A stretch of DNA of 64,000 nt, from assembly GCF_009557615.1 (NCBI RefSeq), contig NZ_CP045652.1:3720001-3784000 (forward strand), written 5' to 3'. Position 1 is the stretch's first letter. Each line of letters opens with the position of its first letter. The notes under the pieces were generated by a model. It made no database searches. It was not told the DNA's origin and saw only the letters and a list, made by a program, of their open reading frames with translations. Source of the stretch: Sphingobacteruim zhuxiongii (lineage in GTDB: Bacteria; Bacteroidota; Bacteroidia; Sphingobacteriales; Sphingobacteriaceae). The position numbers and the translations under genes were made by a program. Of this stretch, positions 23,007 to 32,264 are shown piece after piece.

Positions 23007-23564
23007 TTATTCAGCCAAGGCTGCTTGTAACTCTTTCTGAATTTCTTCGCCTTTATCGTCATTGTACCAGCGTTGAATAGCCTCTTTAATTTCTGGGAAG
23101 GGCTTTCCATCTGCTTTCATCTCGTCAAAAATTGTCTGCAAAGCCAATGGTCTAGGTCCCCAAACAATTTTATCATGTCCAACGTCATTTCGAATAATCA
23201 ATTTAGGAATTGATTTGCCGCCGTTTGTTAAATACTCATCGATCAGAAAAGGTTCTGTATCGCGCAATTGAATATCTAAGTCAATAAACGGATTGTCTTT
23301 TACTATATTATAGATTTGCGCTACCGAATGGGCAGCATCACCACACCAAGGTTCAGTGATCAAAATCCAATGTTGTTCATCTTTGATGCGCTGAATACAA
23401 GCTTTCATCTCTTCCGATGGCTCAAATTTCTTCAACCATCTATTCATTCTCGACCAGTTTAACTTGGTGTAATTTAGATATTCAGCATCATTATGGTAGA
23501 CTTCGTATTTTTCAGTATTTTCTAAAATATCCTCGAAGTACCTCTGGTATTCATCAAAATTCAT
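23007..23564 (-). CDS. Thioredoxin-family protein with single active-site Cys
   Basis: The 185-residue protein has a thioredoxin fold of the type annotated as thioredoxin-family proteins in Bacteroidota and Bacilli. The strand-turn WILITEPWCGDAAHSV (Cys74) is the active-site position, SIPKLIIRNDVG holds the cis-Pro, and a helical C terminus follows. The active site reads CGDA rather than CxxC, so the resolving Cys is missing; the only other Cys (residue 56) is far upstream in sequence. It may act as a monothiol reductase, an isomerase-like factor or a binding protein. No signal peptide is present. Confidence 0.82.
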   Translation of the reverse strand: MNFDEYQRYFEDILENTEKYEVYHNDAEYLNYTKLNWSRMNRWLKKFEPSEEMKACIQRIKDEQHWILITEPWCGDAAHSVAQIYNIVKDNPFIDLDIQLRDTEPFLIDEYLTNGGKSIPKLIIRNDVGHDKIVWGPRPLALQTIFDEMKADGKPFPEIKEAIQRWYNDDKGEEIQKELQAALAE

Positions 23565-23694
23565 TTTGGACTAATTTTCATCAAAAATACAGAATAATAA
23601 TATAATTCAGAAAAAAGCTGACGAAGGTCATGGTTTTATACAAATAATATGAGGCAAAGATGACTGCTTTTTTGGGTATTGAGCCCTTCAAAAA

Positions 23695-23730
23695 TGACAT
23701 ATTGTCACAGAACCATGACAATTAACTGTC
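23695..23730. promoter_or_regulatory. Paired TGACA/TGTCA sites upstream of dnaK
   Basis: TGACA-TAT-TGTCA (23695-23707) is an inverted repeat with perfect arms, followed by TGACA-ATTAAC-TGTC (23716-23730), a second pair with looser spacing. The overlapping arms ATTGTCA and TGACAAT also pair across 8 bases. The sites lie 105-140 bases before the dnaK ATG and are a plausible stress-regulator binding region. Confidence 0.5.
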
Positions 23731-23834
23731 GGAATGCACGTTTTCTAGGCAGAAAATGTTAAAACAATCCTTTGGCATAAGCGTTGATGAGTATAGAGAA
23801 ATTAACAACGTAAAAAAGAAAATATATATAAGAT

Positions 23835-25760
23835 ATGTCAAAAATTATAGGAATCGACTTAGGAACTACCAACTCATGTGTTGCTGTAATGGAAGGTAAC
23901 GAACCGGTAGTTATTGCAAACAATGAAGGGAAACGTACTACGCCTTCGATTGTGGCATTTGTAGATGGTGGCGAACGTAAGGTTGGTGACCCTGCAAAGC
24001 GTCAAGCTATCACTAATCCTCACAAAACGGTATATTCCATTAAACGTTTTATGGGTACCTCATACGACGAGGCAAAAAATGAAATTTCACATGTACCATA
24101 CAAAGTGGTAAAGGGCGACAACAATACACCTCGTGTAGAAATTGACGACCGTAAATATACTCCACAAGAGATTTCTGCTATGATTCTTCAAAAAATGAAG
24201 AAAACAGCAGAAGATTACTTAGGACAAGAAGTATCACGTGCAGTAATTACAGTTCCGGCATATTTTAACGATGCGCAACGTCAAGCAACAAAAGAAGCTG
24301 GTGAAATCGCTGGTTTAAAAGTAGAACGTATCATTAACGAACCTACCGCAGCAGCGCTTGCATATGGTCTTGACAAAGCAAACAAAGACATGAAAATTGC
24401 GGTGTTCGACTGTGGTGGTGGTACACATGACGTTTCAGTATTAGAATTAGGTGACGGTGTATTTGAAGTTAAATCTACTGACGGTGATACTCACTTAGGT
24501 GGTGATGACTTTGACAACGCAATCATCAACTGGTTAGCGGCGGAATTTGCTGATGAAAACAATGGCTTCGAATTGAAGAAAGATGCGATGGCATTGCAAC
24601 GTTTGAAAGAAGCAGCTGAGAAAGCGAAAATTGAGTTATCAAGCACAACGTCAACAGAGATCAACTTACCATACATCACTGCTGATGCGACAGGTCCAAA
24701 ACACTTAGTACGCAATTTATCACGTGCAAAATTTGAAAGCTTAGTAGCGCCTCTAATTGAACGTACAATCGAGCCTTGTCGTACAGCATTAAAGAACGCA
24801 GGTTTCAGTACTTCGGATATTGATGAAGTAATCTTAGTAGGTGGTTCTACTCGTATCCCTGCTATTCAAGATGCGGTTAAGAAGTTCTTCGGAAAAGAGC
24901 CTTCAAAAGGAGTTAACCCAGATGAGGTTGTTGCATTAGGTGCTGCAATCCAAGGAGGTGTCTTAACAGGAGAAGTGAAAGATGTATTATTATTAGACGT
25001 TACTCCACTTTCTTTAGGTATCGAAACTATGGGTGGTGTTATGACTAAATTAATTGAATCAAACACAACGATCCCTACACGTAAGTCTGAGACTTTCTCG
25101 ACAGCGTCAGACAACCAACCTTCTGTAGAGATTCACGTATTGCAAGGTGAACGCCCAATGGCTGGACAAAACCGTACATTAGGACGTTTCCAATTGACAG
25201 ATATTCCTGCTGCTCCACGTGGTATCCCTCAAATCGAAGTAGTATTCGACATCGATGCGAACGGTATCATTAAAGTATCGGCAATTGATAAAGCAACTGG
25301 AAAAGAACAAAATATCCGTATTGAAGCTTCATCAGGTCTATCTGACGAAGAAGTAAAACGCATGAAACAAGAAGCAGAAGCAAACGCTGAAGCAGACAAA
25401 AAAGTAAAAGAAGAAGTTGATAAGTTAAATGCTGCAGATGCATTAGTTTTTTCTACGGAGAAACAACTGAAAGAATACGGTGAAAAGATTTCAGCAGATA
25501 AGAAAGCGCCAATTGAAGCAGGTTTAGAGAAATTAAAAACTGCTCATGCTGCTAAAAACTTTGAGGAAATCGAAACAGCATCAACTGAGTTACAAAACGC
25601 TTGGAATGCTGCATCTGAAGAAATGTATGCTGCATCACAACAAGGCGCAGGACAAGAGCAAGCACAAGGTCAAGATAACGCAGGACAACAAGCCAATAAT
25701 GGTGGAAAACAAGGCGGTGCAGACGATGTGCAAGATGTAGACTTCGAAGAAGTAAAATAA
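23835..25760 (+). CDS. dnaK: Molecular chaperone DnaK (Hsp70)
   Basis: The 641-residue protein is a full-length Hsp70: ATPase domain residues 1-380 beginning [18 protein letters not shown], substrate-binding domain about 390-500 ([20 protein letters not shown]), helical lid to about 600, a Gln/Gly-rich linker, and the end [11 protein letters not shown]. The second phosphate-binding loop reads [12 protein letters not shown], where E. coli has DLGGGTFDVS. It folds and disaggregates proteins with DnaJ and GrpE, neither of which is adjacent. Expression is probably controlled through the TGACA/TGTCA repeats upstream. Confidence 0.98.
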   Translation: MSKIIGIDLGTTNSCVAVMEGNEPVVIANNEGKRTTPSIVAFVDGGERKVGDPAKRQAITNPHKTVYSIKRFMGTSYDEAKNEISHVPYKVVKGDNNTPRVEIDDRKYTPQEISAMILQKMKKTAEDYLGQEVSRAVITVPAYFNDAQRQATKEAGEIAGLKVERIINEPTAAALAYGLDKANKDMKIAVFDCGGGTHDVSVLELGDGVFEVKSTDGDTHLGGDDFDNAIINWLAAEFADENNGFELKKDAMALQRLKEAAEKAKIELSSTTSTEINLPYITADATGPKHLVRNLSRAKFESLVAPLIERTIEPCRTALKNAGFSTSDIDEVILVGGSTRIPAIQDAVKKFFGKEPSKGVNPDEVVALGAAIQGGVLTGEVKDVLLLDVTPLSLGIETMGGVMTKLIESNTTIPTRKSETFSTASDNQPSVEIHVLQGERPMAGQNRTLGRFQLTDIPAAPRGIPQIEVVFDIDANGIIKVSAIDKATGKEQNIRIEASSGLSDEEVKRMKQEAEANAEADKKVKEEVDKLNAADALVFSTEKQLKEYGEKISADKKAPIEAGLEKLKTAHAAKNFEEIETASTELQNAWNAASEEMYAASQQGAGQEQAQGQDNAGQQANNGGKQGGADDVQDVDFEEVK

Positions 25761-25771
25761 AAAAATAGTAC

Positions 25772-25815
25772 AATACGAAAAGGTCCGATTCAGTTGAATC
25801 GGACCTTTTTGTATT
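25772..25815 (+). terminator. Terminator of dnaK
   Basis: AAAAGGTCCGATTC and GAATCGGACCTTTT form a perfect stem with a 4-base loop, extended by AATAC/GTATT outside, and are followed by T5. It lies 12 bases past the stop. Confidence 0.92.
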
Positions 25816-25960
25816 ATATAACGCCAATGTTCTGATAGTGTTTTACACGCATACTTCTAATGGCAATATGCATACTGGATTTGCTGATAAGCCGCATATA
25901 TGTCCACCTAACAACTAATCAACCACCACTCAGCAGGCTCAGCTTGATCAAGCGAAAAAT

Positions 25961-26656
25961 CTACTTCTGTTCATCTTTACGATAATGTCTTAATATACCT
26001 TTATCGAATACCGTCCATAGACCACTTGGCATATTTGCTTTTTTAAGACCTTTATTCGCCCAAGTATTGCAAGAGAAGAATAGGTTGTAAGCTCCCTTTG
26101 CTTCATAAAATGCATCATCCTGACCGTATTGAGCCTTCGTATCAATTAAAATTGATTTGCCTAGTTCATCTTTATCGATTGAATTAATAATATAGTCACT
26201 TAATGCCTTAAATTGGGCACTATCAATCATGACTTTATAACAATGATCATTTTCAATCATTACATTATAGTAGGTAACATGTAGAGCTGTTTCTCCAATC
26301 CCTAAACCAGCTACTAATGCCGTCTTTAAAGTCAAATCTTTCCATTCTGGCGTATGGAGATAAAATCCCTTATCGCCCCACCCGATAGAAACATATTGTT
26401 GAATTTGATTTTTGCCTCGTGTATTGGCTATCGGAAAGATCGTGTTCCAGTCTTTGAATTCATTTTTTATCGGCAATACAATATCAGTGTGTACACCATT
26501 CGATAAGACATATACTTCGATATTTTTTGGTAATGAAACGCTTTGCGATCTGGGGGAAGGTATACGAGAAAACAGGGCGTCGGCAGCGAAATAAAGTGCT
26601 GCAAATCCAATAAGGCCAAGAATCGTATAAACAATGGCTAGCATAATTTTTTTCAT
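25961..26656 (-). CDS. DUF2459 (TIGR02117-type) membrane-anchored protein
   Basis: The 231-residue protein has one N-terminal membrane span (IMLAIVYTILGLIGFAALYFA) and an extracytoplasmic domain with the DUF2459 marks: IEVYVLSNGVHTDIVLPIKN near residue 46, VSIGWGDKGFYLHTPEW, LHVTYY and a final YNLFFSCNTWANKGLKKANM. The conserved His and the Cys-Asn pair resemble a papain-like/NlpC-type arrangement, but catalysis has not been shown as far as I know. It is transcribed separately from the nucleotidyltransferase gene, which has its own terminator. Confidence 0.85.
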   Translation of the reverse strand: MKKIMLAIVYTILGLIGFAALYFAADALFSRIPSPRSQSVSLPKNIEVYVLSNGVHTDIVLPIKNEFKDWNTIFPIANTRGKNQIQQYVSIGWGDKGFYLHTPEWKDLTLKTALVAGLGIGETALHVTYYNVMIENDHCYKVMIDSAQFKALSDYIINSIDKDELGKSILIDTKAQYGQDDAFYEAKGAYNLFFSCNTWANKGLKKANMPSGLWTVFDKGILRHYRKDEQK

Positions 26657-26694
26657 AGTGCGATGAATATTATGCTAATATTGGGAAAAGAGAT

Positions 26695-26730
26695 GTAAAA
26701 AAATAATGGCAGGTTAAAAACCTGCCATTA
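26695..26730 (-). terminator. Terminator of the nucleotidyltransferase gene
   Basis: TAATGGCAGGTT and AACCTGCCATTA (26704-26715 and 26719-26730) form a perfect 12-bp stem with a 3-base loop; seven T follow on the minus strand. Confidence 0.9.
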
Positions 26731-26752
26731 AATAGCTATGTAATAACTTTTC

Positions 26753-27667
26753 TTAGAATAGTTTTTCAGGATAGACTCCATCAGCAACTAACTTTGAAAT
26801 GCTCTCTTGTACAATTGGTTTATCCTCAACATATGTTACGCCGAACCATTTTGAGGAAGTTGGTATCACGCGGTAATCTGCTATTCCTTCTTTAACCATG
26901 TAATCTGGAATCGTAGGAATGAAGAACTCCGATTTCGGATTTTCAGCATTATCTTCTACAAACTTTGGAAACAACCCTAAAGCAATATCAAATACTTTCG
27001 GTGTGAAGCCCCAGAAATTCATCGAAACACGTGTATCAGCAGCTAACTCAGACTCTACTCCGTTTTCTTCATAAACGATTTTCTTATTTCCTGCATCATC
27101 AGTTTTATAAAAAATGTTTACTCGCTCTGTAACTGATTCCATGTGACCTTCAGCGTTTACTTCGCAAACTCCTCTAGATACATATCCATAATCAGACATC
27201 GTATTACCTAATTCAAACCCCATTAGCGACATATGCGTATCGTTAACATCATTTGTCAGGAAGTTTGCCATTTTTTGAAATGCATCGTAACCATAGAAAT
27301 CATCTGCATTGATTACACAGAAAGGTCCGCTAACCTTATCCTTTGCGCTCATCACTGCGTGGGCGGTTCCCCAAGGTTTGGTACGCTCAATCACGCGATC
27401 TACACCGAATTTCTTAAGATTAAAATCTTGGAAGGCATAATCGACTTCGATTTTACCACTTAGTTTAGCGTCAAATTTTTCGCGCATTACTTGCTCAAAT
27501 TCTTCGCGAATAATAAATACTACTTTTCCAAAACCAGCTCTAATAGCATCATAAATGGAATAATCGATAATCGTTTCGCCGTGTGGTCCGAAGCCATCAA
27601 CTTGTTTTAATGAACCATAGCGGCTAGCCATTCCTGCTGCCAGAACTACCAAAGTAGGTTTTCCCAT
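26753..27667 (-). CDS. Sugar-phosphate nucleotidyltransferase
   Basis: The 304-residue protein starts with the nucleotidyltransferase signature LVVLAAGMASRYGSLKQVDGF, where the Gly-rich loop and the Lys contact the NTP. It has the metal-binding NADDFYGYDAF near residue 120 and a later MSLMGFELGNTMSDYGYVSRG stretch. Length and motifs fit the glucose-1-phosphate thymidylyl/uridylyl-transferase-like group found as single genes in Bacteroidota. The sugar and nucleotide cannot be told from sequence alone. It has its own promoter-like element at 27706 and its own terminator. Confidence 0.85.
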   Translation of the reverse strand: MGKPTLVVLAAGMASRYGSLKQVDGFGPHGETIIDYSIYDAIRAGFGKVVFIIREEFEQVMREKFDAKLSGKIEVDYAFQDFNLKKFGVDRVIERTKPWGTAHAVMSAKDKVSGPFCVINADDFYGYDAFQKMANFLTNDVNDTHMSLMGFELGNTMSDYGYVSRGVCEVNAEGHMESVTERVNIFYKTDDAGNKKIVYEENGVESELAADTRVSMNFWGFTPKVFDIALGLFPKFVEDNAENPKSEFFIPTIPDYMVKEGIADYRVIPTSSKWFGVTYVEDKPIVQESISKLVADGVYPEKLF

Positions 27668-27705
27668 AATTAACTTGTTTTATGTTTAGTATTTTAATAG
27701 CGTTG

Positions 27706-27713
27706 CAAATATA
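27706..27713 (-). promoter_or_regulatory. Candidate -7 element of the nucleotidyltransferase gene
   Basis: On the minus strand the octamer is TATATTTG, an exact TAnnTTTG, 38 bases before the ATG at 27667 and just after the stop of the HerA-like gene. Confidence 0.4.
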
Positions 27714-27722
27714 GTATTTTAT

Positions 27723-29273
27723 CTATTTCTTTTTGAAAATCGAATTAAGGATTCCTGTAGCAATTTTCCCTAACAATTTTGCGCCCTCTCTTGCTAACGT
27801 TCGCGAGGCCTGATTTTGGGCTGCTTCTAGCGGGGTTTGTCTACGCGAACCTGACGAAGATTTTGATTTACTAGCCTTCTCCTCTTCTTTTCGAGCCTCT
27901 TCCGCAGCTTCTTGTTGTTGAAACTGCCCCATTCGTTCTTCAATTATTTCTGATGCCGTACGTCTTTCAACACGCTCTTGGTATTTTGCGGCATAGTCAG
28001 AACCGTTCACCAAGTCCGTATAAACTTGCGGTGCACAGGGACCCATGACCGCTCTAGCAGGAACGAGATGCGTAGCAACAACTTCTGTCGGAATACCTTT
28101 ATCGTTTAAGACAGTTACTAATGCTTGTCCTGTTCCAAGTGACGTTAACACCTTGTCAATCTCATAAAACTCGGAGGTAGGATATGTTTTCACTGTTTTG
28201 CGAAGATTCTCGGCATCGTTCGGCGTAAATGCGCGCAACGCATGTTGAATTCGATTTCCTAACTGTCCTAACACACTTTCTGGAATATCCGTCGCCGCCT
28301 GCGTACAAAAGAAGACGCCTATCCCCTTTGAACGAATTAAACGGACAATCTGTTCAATTTGCGTTAGAAATGCTTTAGAAGCGCCGTTGAATAGCAAATG
28401 TGCTTCATCAAAGAAGAACACCAATTTAGGTTTGTCGAGATCTCCAACTTCGGGAAGTTGTTTGAATAATTGCGCCAGTAAACTAAGTAGGAACGTAGAA
28501 AACAACAGTGGCTGATCTTGTATGTCAGAGATATTCAAGAGCGTAATGACGCCTTTCCCATCTACTTTTCCAAATAAATCATTAATATCGAATTCCTTTT
28601 CACCAAATATATGTTCCAAGCCTTGTTGCTCTATAGCTACGATCTTGCGAAGGATGGTACTCGCCGATGCGGCGCTAATTTTTCCATAATCTGCTTTGAT
28701 TTCATCCGCCCCCGGGCCTTCAGACAAATAGCTTAGCAATTTCTTAAGATCCGGAAAATCAACGATAGGAAGCTGGCTGTCATCAGCATATTTAAAAATG
28801 GCACTTAGTACGCCAGACTGTGTATCATTTAAGTCCAGTATTCTAGACAGTAAAACCGGACCAAAGTCCTCCACAGTCACACGCATTGGTGCACCTAGCT
28901 TACCACTTAAGGAAAACAATTCAATTGGAAAACTTGCTGGTACGAACGGGATACCAACCGCGTTACCACGCTCGATTAATGCATCATTGGTTTTCCCAGG
29001 TTCGGCAAGACCAGAAAGATCACCCTTTACATCTAACATCAATACTGGAACACCGGCATCTGACAGCTGTTCTGCCATCAATTGCAGCGTTCGCGTCTTT
29101 CCCGTACCTGTTGCACCGGCAATCAAACCATGTCGATTCATCATCTTCAACGCCAAATTCACTTTGGCATCAGTAACTACTTCACCATTTAATATACCAG
29201 ACCCGAGTTGTATAAATGCTCCTTTAGGGCTATACGAACTGCTAATTTTATCGATAAACTGTTGTGTTATCAT
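27723..29273 (-). CDS. HerA-like/DUF853 ATPase
   Basis: The 516-residue protein has Walker A GLIAGATGTGKTRTLQ near residue 50, an adjacent VLMLDVKGDLSGLAEPG motif, and Walker B KLVFFFDEAHLLFNG near residue 290. Sensor-like IGVFFCTQAATDIPESVLGQLGNRIQHALRAF follows, in the order of the DUF853/HerA-like superfamily (helicase HerA C-terminal-type). The C-terminal 90 residues are a charged, partly coiled region rich in E, K and S. The function of this group is poorly known; it is probably a hexameric DNA or protein translocase. No nurA gene is near. Confidence 0.88.
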   Translation of the reverse strand: MITQQFIDKISSSYSPKGAFIQLGSGILNGEVVTDAKVNLALKMMNRHGLIAGATGTGKTRTLQLMAEQLSDAGVPVLMLDVKGDLSGLAEPGKTNDALIERGNAVGIPFVPASFPIELFSLSGKLGAPMRVTVEDFGPVLLSRILDLNDTQSGVLSAIFKYADDSQLPIVDFPDLKKLLSYLSEGPGADEIKADYGKISAASASTILRKIVAIEQQGLEHIFGEKEFDINDLFGKVDGKGVITLLNISDIQDQPLLFSTFLLSLLAQLFKQLPEVGDLDKPKLVFFFDEAHLLFNGASKAFLTQIEQIVRLIRSKGIGVFFCTQAATDIPESVLGQLGNRIQHALRAFTPNDAENLRKTVKTYPTSEFYEIDKVLTSLGTGQALVTVLNDKGIPTEVVATHLVPARAVMGPCAPQVYTDLVNGSDYAAKYQERVERRTASEIIEERMGQFQQQEAAEEARKEEEKASKSKSSSGSRRQTPLEAAQNQASRTLAREGAKLLGKIATGILNSIFKKK

Positions 29274-29456
29274 AGATATTTTATCAAAAAAGATCGCAAT
29301 AAATAAAGATAGTATTCTAATTATAAACTTAAGTAGAATTCTAATATTAACAAATTGTTAGCCAATCAGGATTAAATACATAGTTTTGTCATCATTTCAC
29401 AATTTAATTCCAAAAAAAGTGGTTTTTTAAAATTTAATTTTATTTTTGTGGAGTTT

Positions 29457-29819
29457 ATGATTGCAAGGGCACATTTTTTTTCGAAGGCACAACGCATTTT
29501 AGCGGCGAAGTTATGCTTCTTTATCTTCTTCACGAAGATGCTGATTAGCATGACGCCAATCTTCGTTGATGTGCTAGACAAAGGAACTGTATTGCAAGTC
29601 GTGATGCAATTAGAAATTGAGAATACGGCTAAAGGCAATAACAGTAACAATGAAGACTTGCATGAGCATAGTATCAAAATTTTCAAACCTGACGCTATTG
29701 ATTTCCTTAGCTTCAACCCTACGGTAGAAAATTCTGGACGTACAAAACATTATCTTAGAAATGAAAGGACAATCTGTGCCTTCCATCCACGCGTACCAAC
29801 TCCGCCTCCTAACGCGTAA
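29457..29819 (+). CDS. Small hypothetical membrane protein upstream of sulP
   Basis: I do not recognise this 120-residue protein. The ATG at 29457 was chosen; an in-frame GTG lies three codons upstream. A strongly hydrophobic segment (ILAAKLCFFIFFTKMLISM) covers about residues 14-32, so it is probably membrane-anchored. The rest is polar, including an Asn/Glu/His stretch (KGNNSNNEDLHEHSIKIF) that could bind metal, and a proline-rich end (FHPRVPTPPPNA). It precedes the SulP transporter by 114 bases, with a long inverted repeat between them, and may belong to the same transcription unit. Confidence 0.55.
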   Translation: MIARAHFFSKAQRILAAKLCFFIFFTKMLISMTPIFVDVLDKGTVLQVVMQLEIENTAKGNNSNNEDLHEHSIKIFKPDAIDFLSFNPTVENSGRTKHYLRNERTICAFHPRVPTPPPNA

Positions 29820-29915
29820 TTCAACATTCATTTTCTTAAAATCGCCTTTCTGACCCCGTTTTGCTAGGTCTTAATGGCAGTATTGGCGATCTATTACATC
29901 GTTTAATGTTGAATT
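29818..29915 (+). repeat. 98-base nested inverted repeat before sulP
   Basis: AATTCAACATT (29818-29828) is the perfect reverse complement of AATGTTGAATT (29905-29915). Inside, ATCGCC (29841-29846) pairs with GGCGAT (29885-29890), and GACC (29852-29855) with GGTC (29867-29870). The left arm starts at the stop codon of the small membrane protein and the right arm ends 18 bases before the SulP ATG. It could be a structured leader RNA or a MITE-like remnant; no known riboswitch class was recognised. Confidence 0.65.
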
Positions 29916-29933
29916 TTAAAAGCTTATTTAATT

Positions 29934-31523
29934 ATGTTAGGAACACGTGTGTCTGCTTTTCTCAAACTATCGAAAAGAGACTTAAAATATGACTTACCTG
30001 CAAGTATTGTAGTATTTTTAGTGGCATTGCCACTATGTTTAGGAATTGCCATGGCTTCTGGTGCACCATTATTTGCTGGTGTGTTAACTGGAGTGATTGG
30101 TGGAATTGTCGTTGCATCGATTTCAGGATCCGCGCTGAGCGTGAGTGGTCCAGCGGCGGGATTAACCGTTATTGTATTAGGTGCAATACAACAATTAGGC
30201 GCTTATGAGACTTTCTTATTAGCTGTAGTGTTAGCCGGTGTTATTCAACTAGTACTAGGTGTATTGAAAGCTGGTATGATTGGAAACTACTTCCCTTCAT
30301 CGGTTATTCTAGGTATGCTAGCGGCAATTGGTATCACCATCATCTTAAAGCAAATTCCTTTGGCTTTTGGGATGACTGAAACACATGCTTTTGAAGTCGA
30401 AGACGGCGGAGGAATTGCAGCGTTTACAAATACCATCTTCTCGAGTATCAACTGGGGAGCAACAATTATCTGTTTGTTGTCACTTGCGGTCTTAATTTTC
30501 TGGCCTTCGTTCAAGAAGCTTAGCAAAATTCCTGCACCACTAATCGTTGTTATTTTAGGTGTTGCATTAGGATTTGCTTTCCAAGGGACAAGTTTTGCTT
30601 TGAACCCAGATCACTTTGTATCCATTCCTGTGGTATCTTCATTTGCTGAATTCAAAGGCTTGTTCATATTCCCTGATTTCACACAAATCGTGAGTAAAGA
30701 TGTATGGGTAGTAGCATTTACAATTGCTATTATTGCAAGTTTGGAAACCCTTTTAAGTATCGAAGCGGTTGACAAAATTGATCCTTTCAAGCGTAACTCT
30801 CCAACCAATAGAGAATTAATAGCTCAAGGTATCGGTAATATGTCAAGTGGTTTATTAGGAGGCTTACCGTTGACTTCGGTAATTGTACGATCATCGGCTA
30901 ATGCAAACTCAGGTGGTAGAACGAGACAATCGGCTATATTACATGGTATTTGGTTGTTAGTTGCACTATTGGCTATTCCAACAGTAATAAATTTGATTCC
31001 TTTGGCAGGTCTTGCTGCTATCTTATTACACACAGGTTTTAAATTAGCAAAACCAGCGTTGTTCAAGCAGATTTATAAAAAAGGGTTAGATCAATTCATT
31101 CCATTCTTCATTACAGTTGCAGCAGTCGTATTTACTGACTTATTAACTGGTGTTGGAATTGGTATTGTAGTGGCGACCTTCTATATCTTGAAGGCGAATA
31201 TGACCAATGCTTATCAATTTAATATTGTTCAAAAAGAAGAAGCTGATATGGCCGTGCTAACGCTAGCAGAGGAAGTTACATTCCTAAACAAAGCGCCTAT
31301 CCAACAAAAGCTATATAACTTACCAAAAGGTGTAAAGTCTGTTGTCATCGATGGTCATAAGAGTAAATTCATTGACAAGGATGTTATTGACGTAATTAAG
31401 GATTTCGAACAAAATGCATTAAGTAAGGGTTTATCGATTGAACTAAACGATGTGACCTATAAGCAAAAGCCGTTGAATGGTAATTTTCGCTTAAAAAAAC
31501 AAAAACTTCAAAAAGTAGTTTAA
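29934..31523 (+). CDS. SulP-family inorganic anion transporter
   Basis: The 529-residue membrane protein matches SulP/SLC26: about a dozen hydrophobic segments, the early VVFLVALPLCLGIAMASGAPLFAG motif, VSGPAAGLTVIVLG, SLETLLSIEAVDKIDPFKRNS, and a short C-terminal STAS-like domain (EVTFLNKAPIQQKLYNLPKG, VVIDGHKSKFIDKDVIDVI). The next gene is a carbonic anhydrase, so bicarbonate rather than sulfate is the likelier substrate (BicA-like role), by inference. It lies 70 bases before the carbonic anhydrase and 114 bases after a small membrane protein. Confidence 0.9.
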   Translation: MLGTRVSAFLKLSKRDLKYDLPASIVVFLVALPLCLGIAMASGAPLFAGVLTGVIGGIVVASISGSALSVSGPAAGLTVIVLGAIQQLGAYETFLLAVVLAGVIQLVLGVLKAGMIGNYFPSSVILGMLAAIGITIILKQIPLAFGMTETHAFEVEDGGGIAAFTNTIFSSINWGATIICLLSLAVLIFWPSFKKLSKIPAPLIVVILGVALGFAFQGTSFALNPDHFVSIPVVSSFAEFKGLFIFPDFTQIVSKDVWVVAFTIAIIASLETLLSIEAVDKIDPFKRNSPTNRELIAQGIGNMSSGLLGGLPLTSVIVRSSANANSGGRTRQSAILHGIWLLVALLAIPTVINLIPLAGLAAILLHTGFKLAKPALFKQIYKKGLDQFIPFFITVAAVVFTDLLTGVGIGIVVATFYILKANMTNAYQFNIVQKEEADMAVLTLAEEVTFLNKAPIQQKLYNLPKGVKSVVIDGHKSKFIDKDVIDVIKDFEQNALSKGLSIELNDVTYKQKPLNGNFRLKKQKLQKVV

Positions 31524-31593
31524 TTAATTCAAAGAAATGCTGAAACTTGTGCAATCCTTTCGGGTTGCCATAAAATCATATTGACAAAAAAAC

Positions 31594-32241
31594 ATGGAAA
31601 ATAAAGTATTAGAAACTGGGTTCAACGAGATTAAAGACGGAAACAAAGAGTGGGTTGAGTTCGTTAAGAATGACGAAACTGGCAGATTCCAACAATTGGC
31701 AAAAGGACAAAGTCCTGAAGTTTTATGGATTGGTTGTGCTGATAGCCGTGTTCCCGCAAATGAGTTGACAGGAAAGAAACCAGGTGAAGTATTCGTACAT
31801 CGTAACATTGCAAACATGTGTGTGCATTCTGACATGAGTATGCTTTCGGTTCTTGACTACGCGGTCAATGTATTAAAAGTAAAACACGTGATTGTAGCAG
31901 GTCACTATGGTTGTGGTGGTGTTGCAGCTTCATTAAGTTGTACACAATACGGAATTATCGACAACTGGTTATGTCATATTAAAGATGTATACCGTCTTCA
32001 CGCTGAAGAAATAGACGCCATCGCTGATCAAGAAAAGAAAGCTGATCGCCTTGTAGAATTGAACGTAAAAGAACAAGTTTTCAACCTTTGTAGTACATCA
32101 ATTATTCAAAATGCTTGGAAACAACGTGATGATCTAGCGGTACATGGAATGGTAATCAATATTGGTACTGGTGAGTTAATCGATCAAGGTTGCACTTTCA
32201 CTGGTTCGGATTCCCTAGGAAATGTGTTTGCTTACAAATAG
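31594..32241 (+). CDS. can: Beta-carbonic anhydrase
   Basis: The 215-residue protein carries the complete beta-class zinc site: VLWIGCADSRVPANEL (Cys-x-Asp-Ser-Arg) and VAGHYGCGGVAAS (His-x2-Cys). NIANMCVHSDMSMLSVLDYAV and the QVFNLCSTSIIQ helix are family features. It interconverts CO2 and bicarbonate in the cytoplasm. Together with the SulP gene just upstream it forms a probable bicarbonate uptake and hydration pair. Length and motifs are normal, and the symbol follows E. coli Can. Confidence 0.95.
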   Translation: MENKVLETGFNEIKDGNKEWVEFVKNDETGRFQQLAKGQSPEVLWIGCADSRVPANELTGKKPGEVFVHRNIANMCVHSDMSMLSVLDYAVNVLKVKHVIVAGHYGCGGVAASLSCTQYGIIDNWLCHIKDVYRLHAEEIDAIADQEKKADRLVELNVKEQVFNLCSTSIIQNAWKQRDDLAVHGMVINIGTGELIDQGCTFTGSDSLGNVFAYK

Positions 32242-32264
32242 GCGATAATAATTTTTAAAATTCA

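Noticed and set aside
28798..29361. 187-codon plus-strand ORF opposite the HerA-like gene
   Set aside because: It is antisense to a well-conserved ATPase with Walker motifs and has no recognisable domain.
29372..29716. Minus-strand ORF overlapping the small membrane protein
   Set aside because: It shares the region with the plus-strand frame, which has better placement before sulP; composition is AT-driven and no domain is seen.
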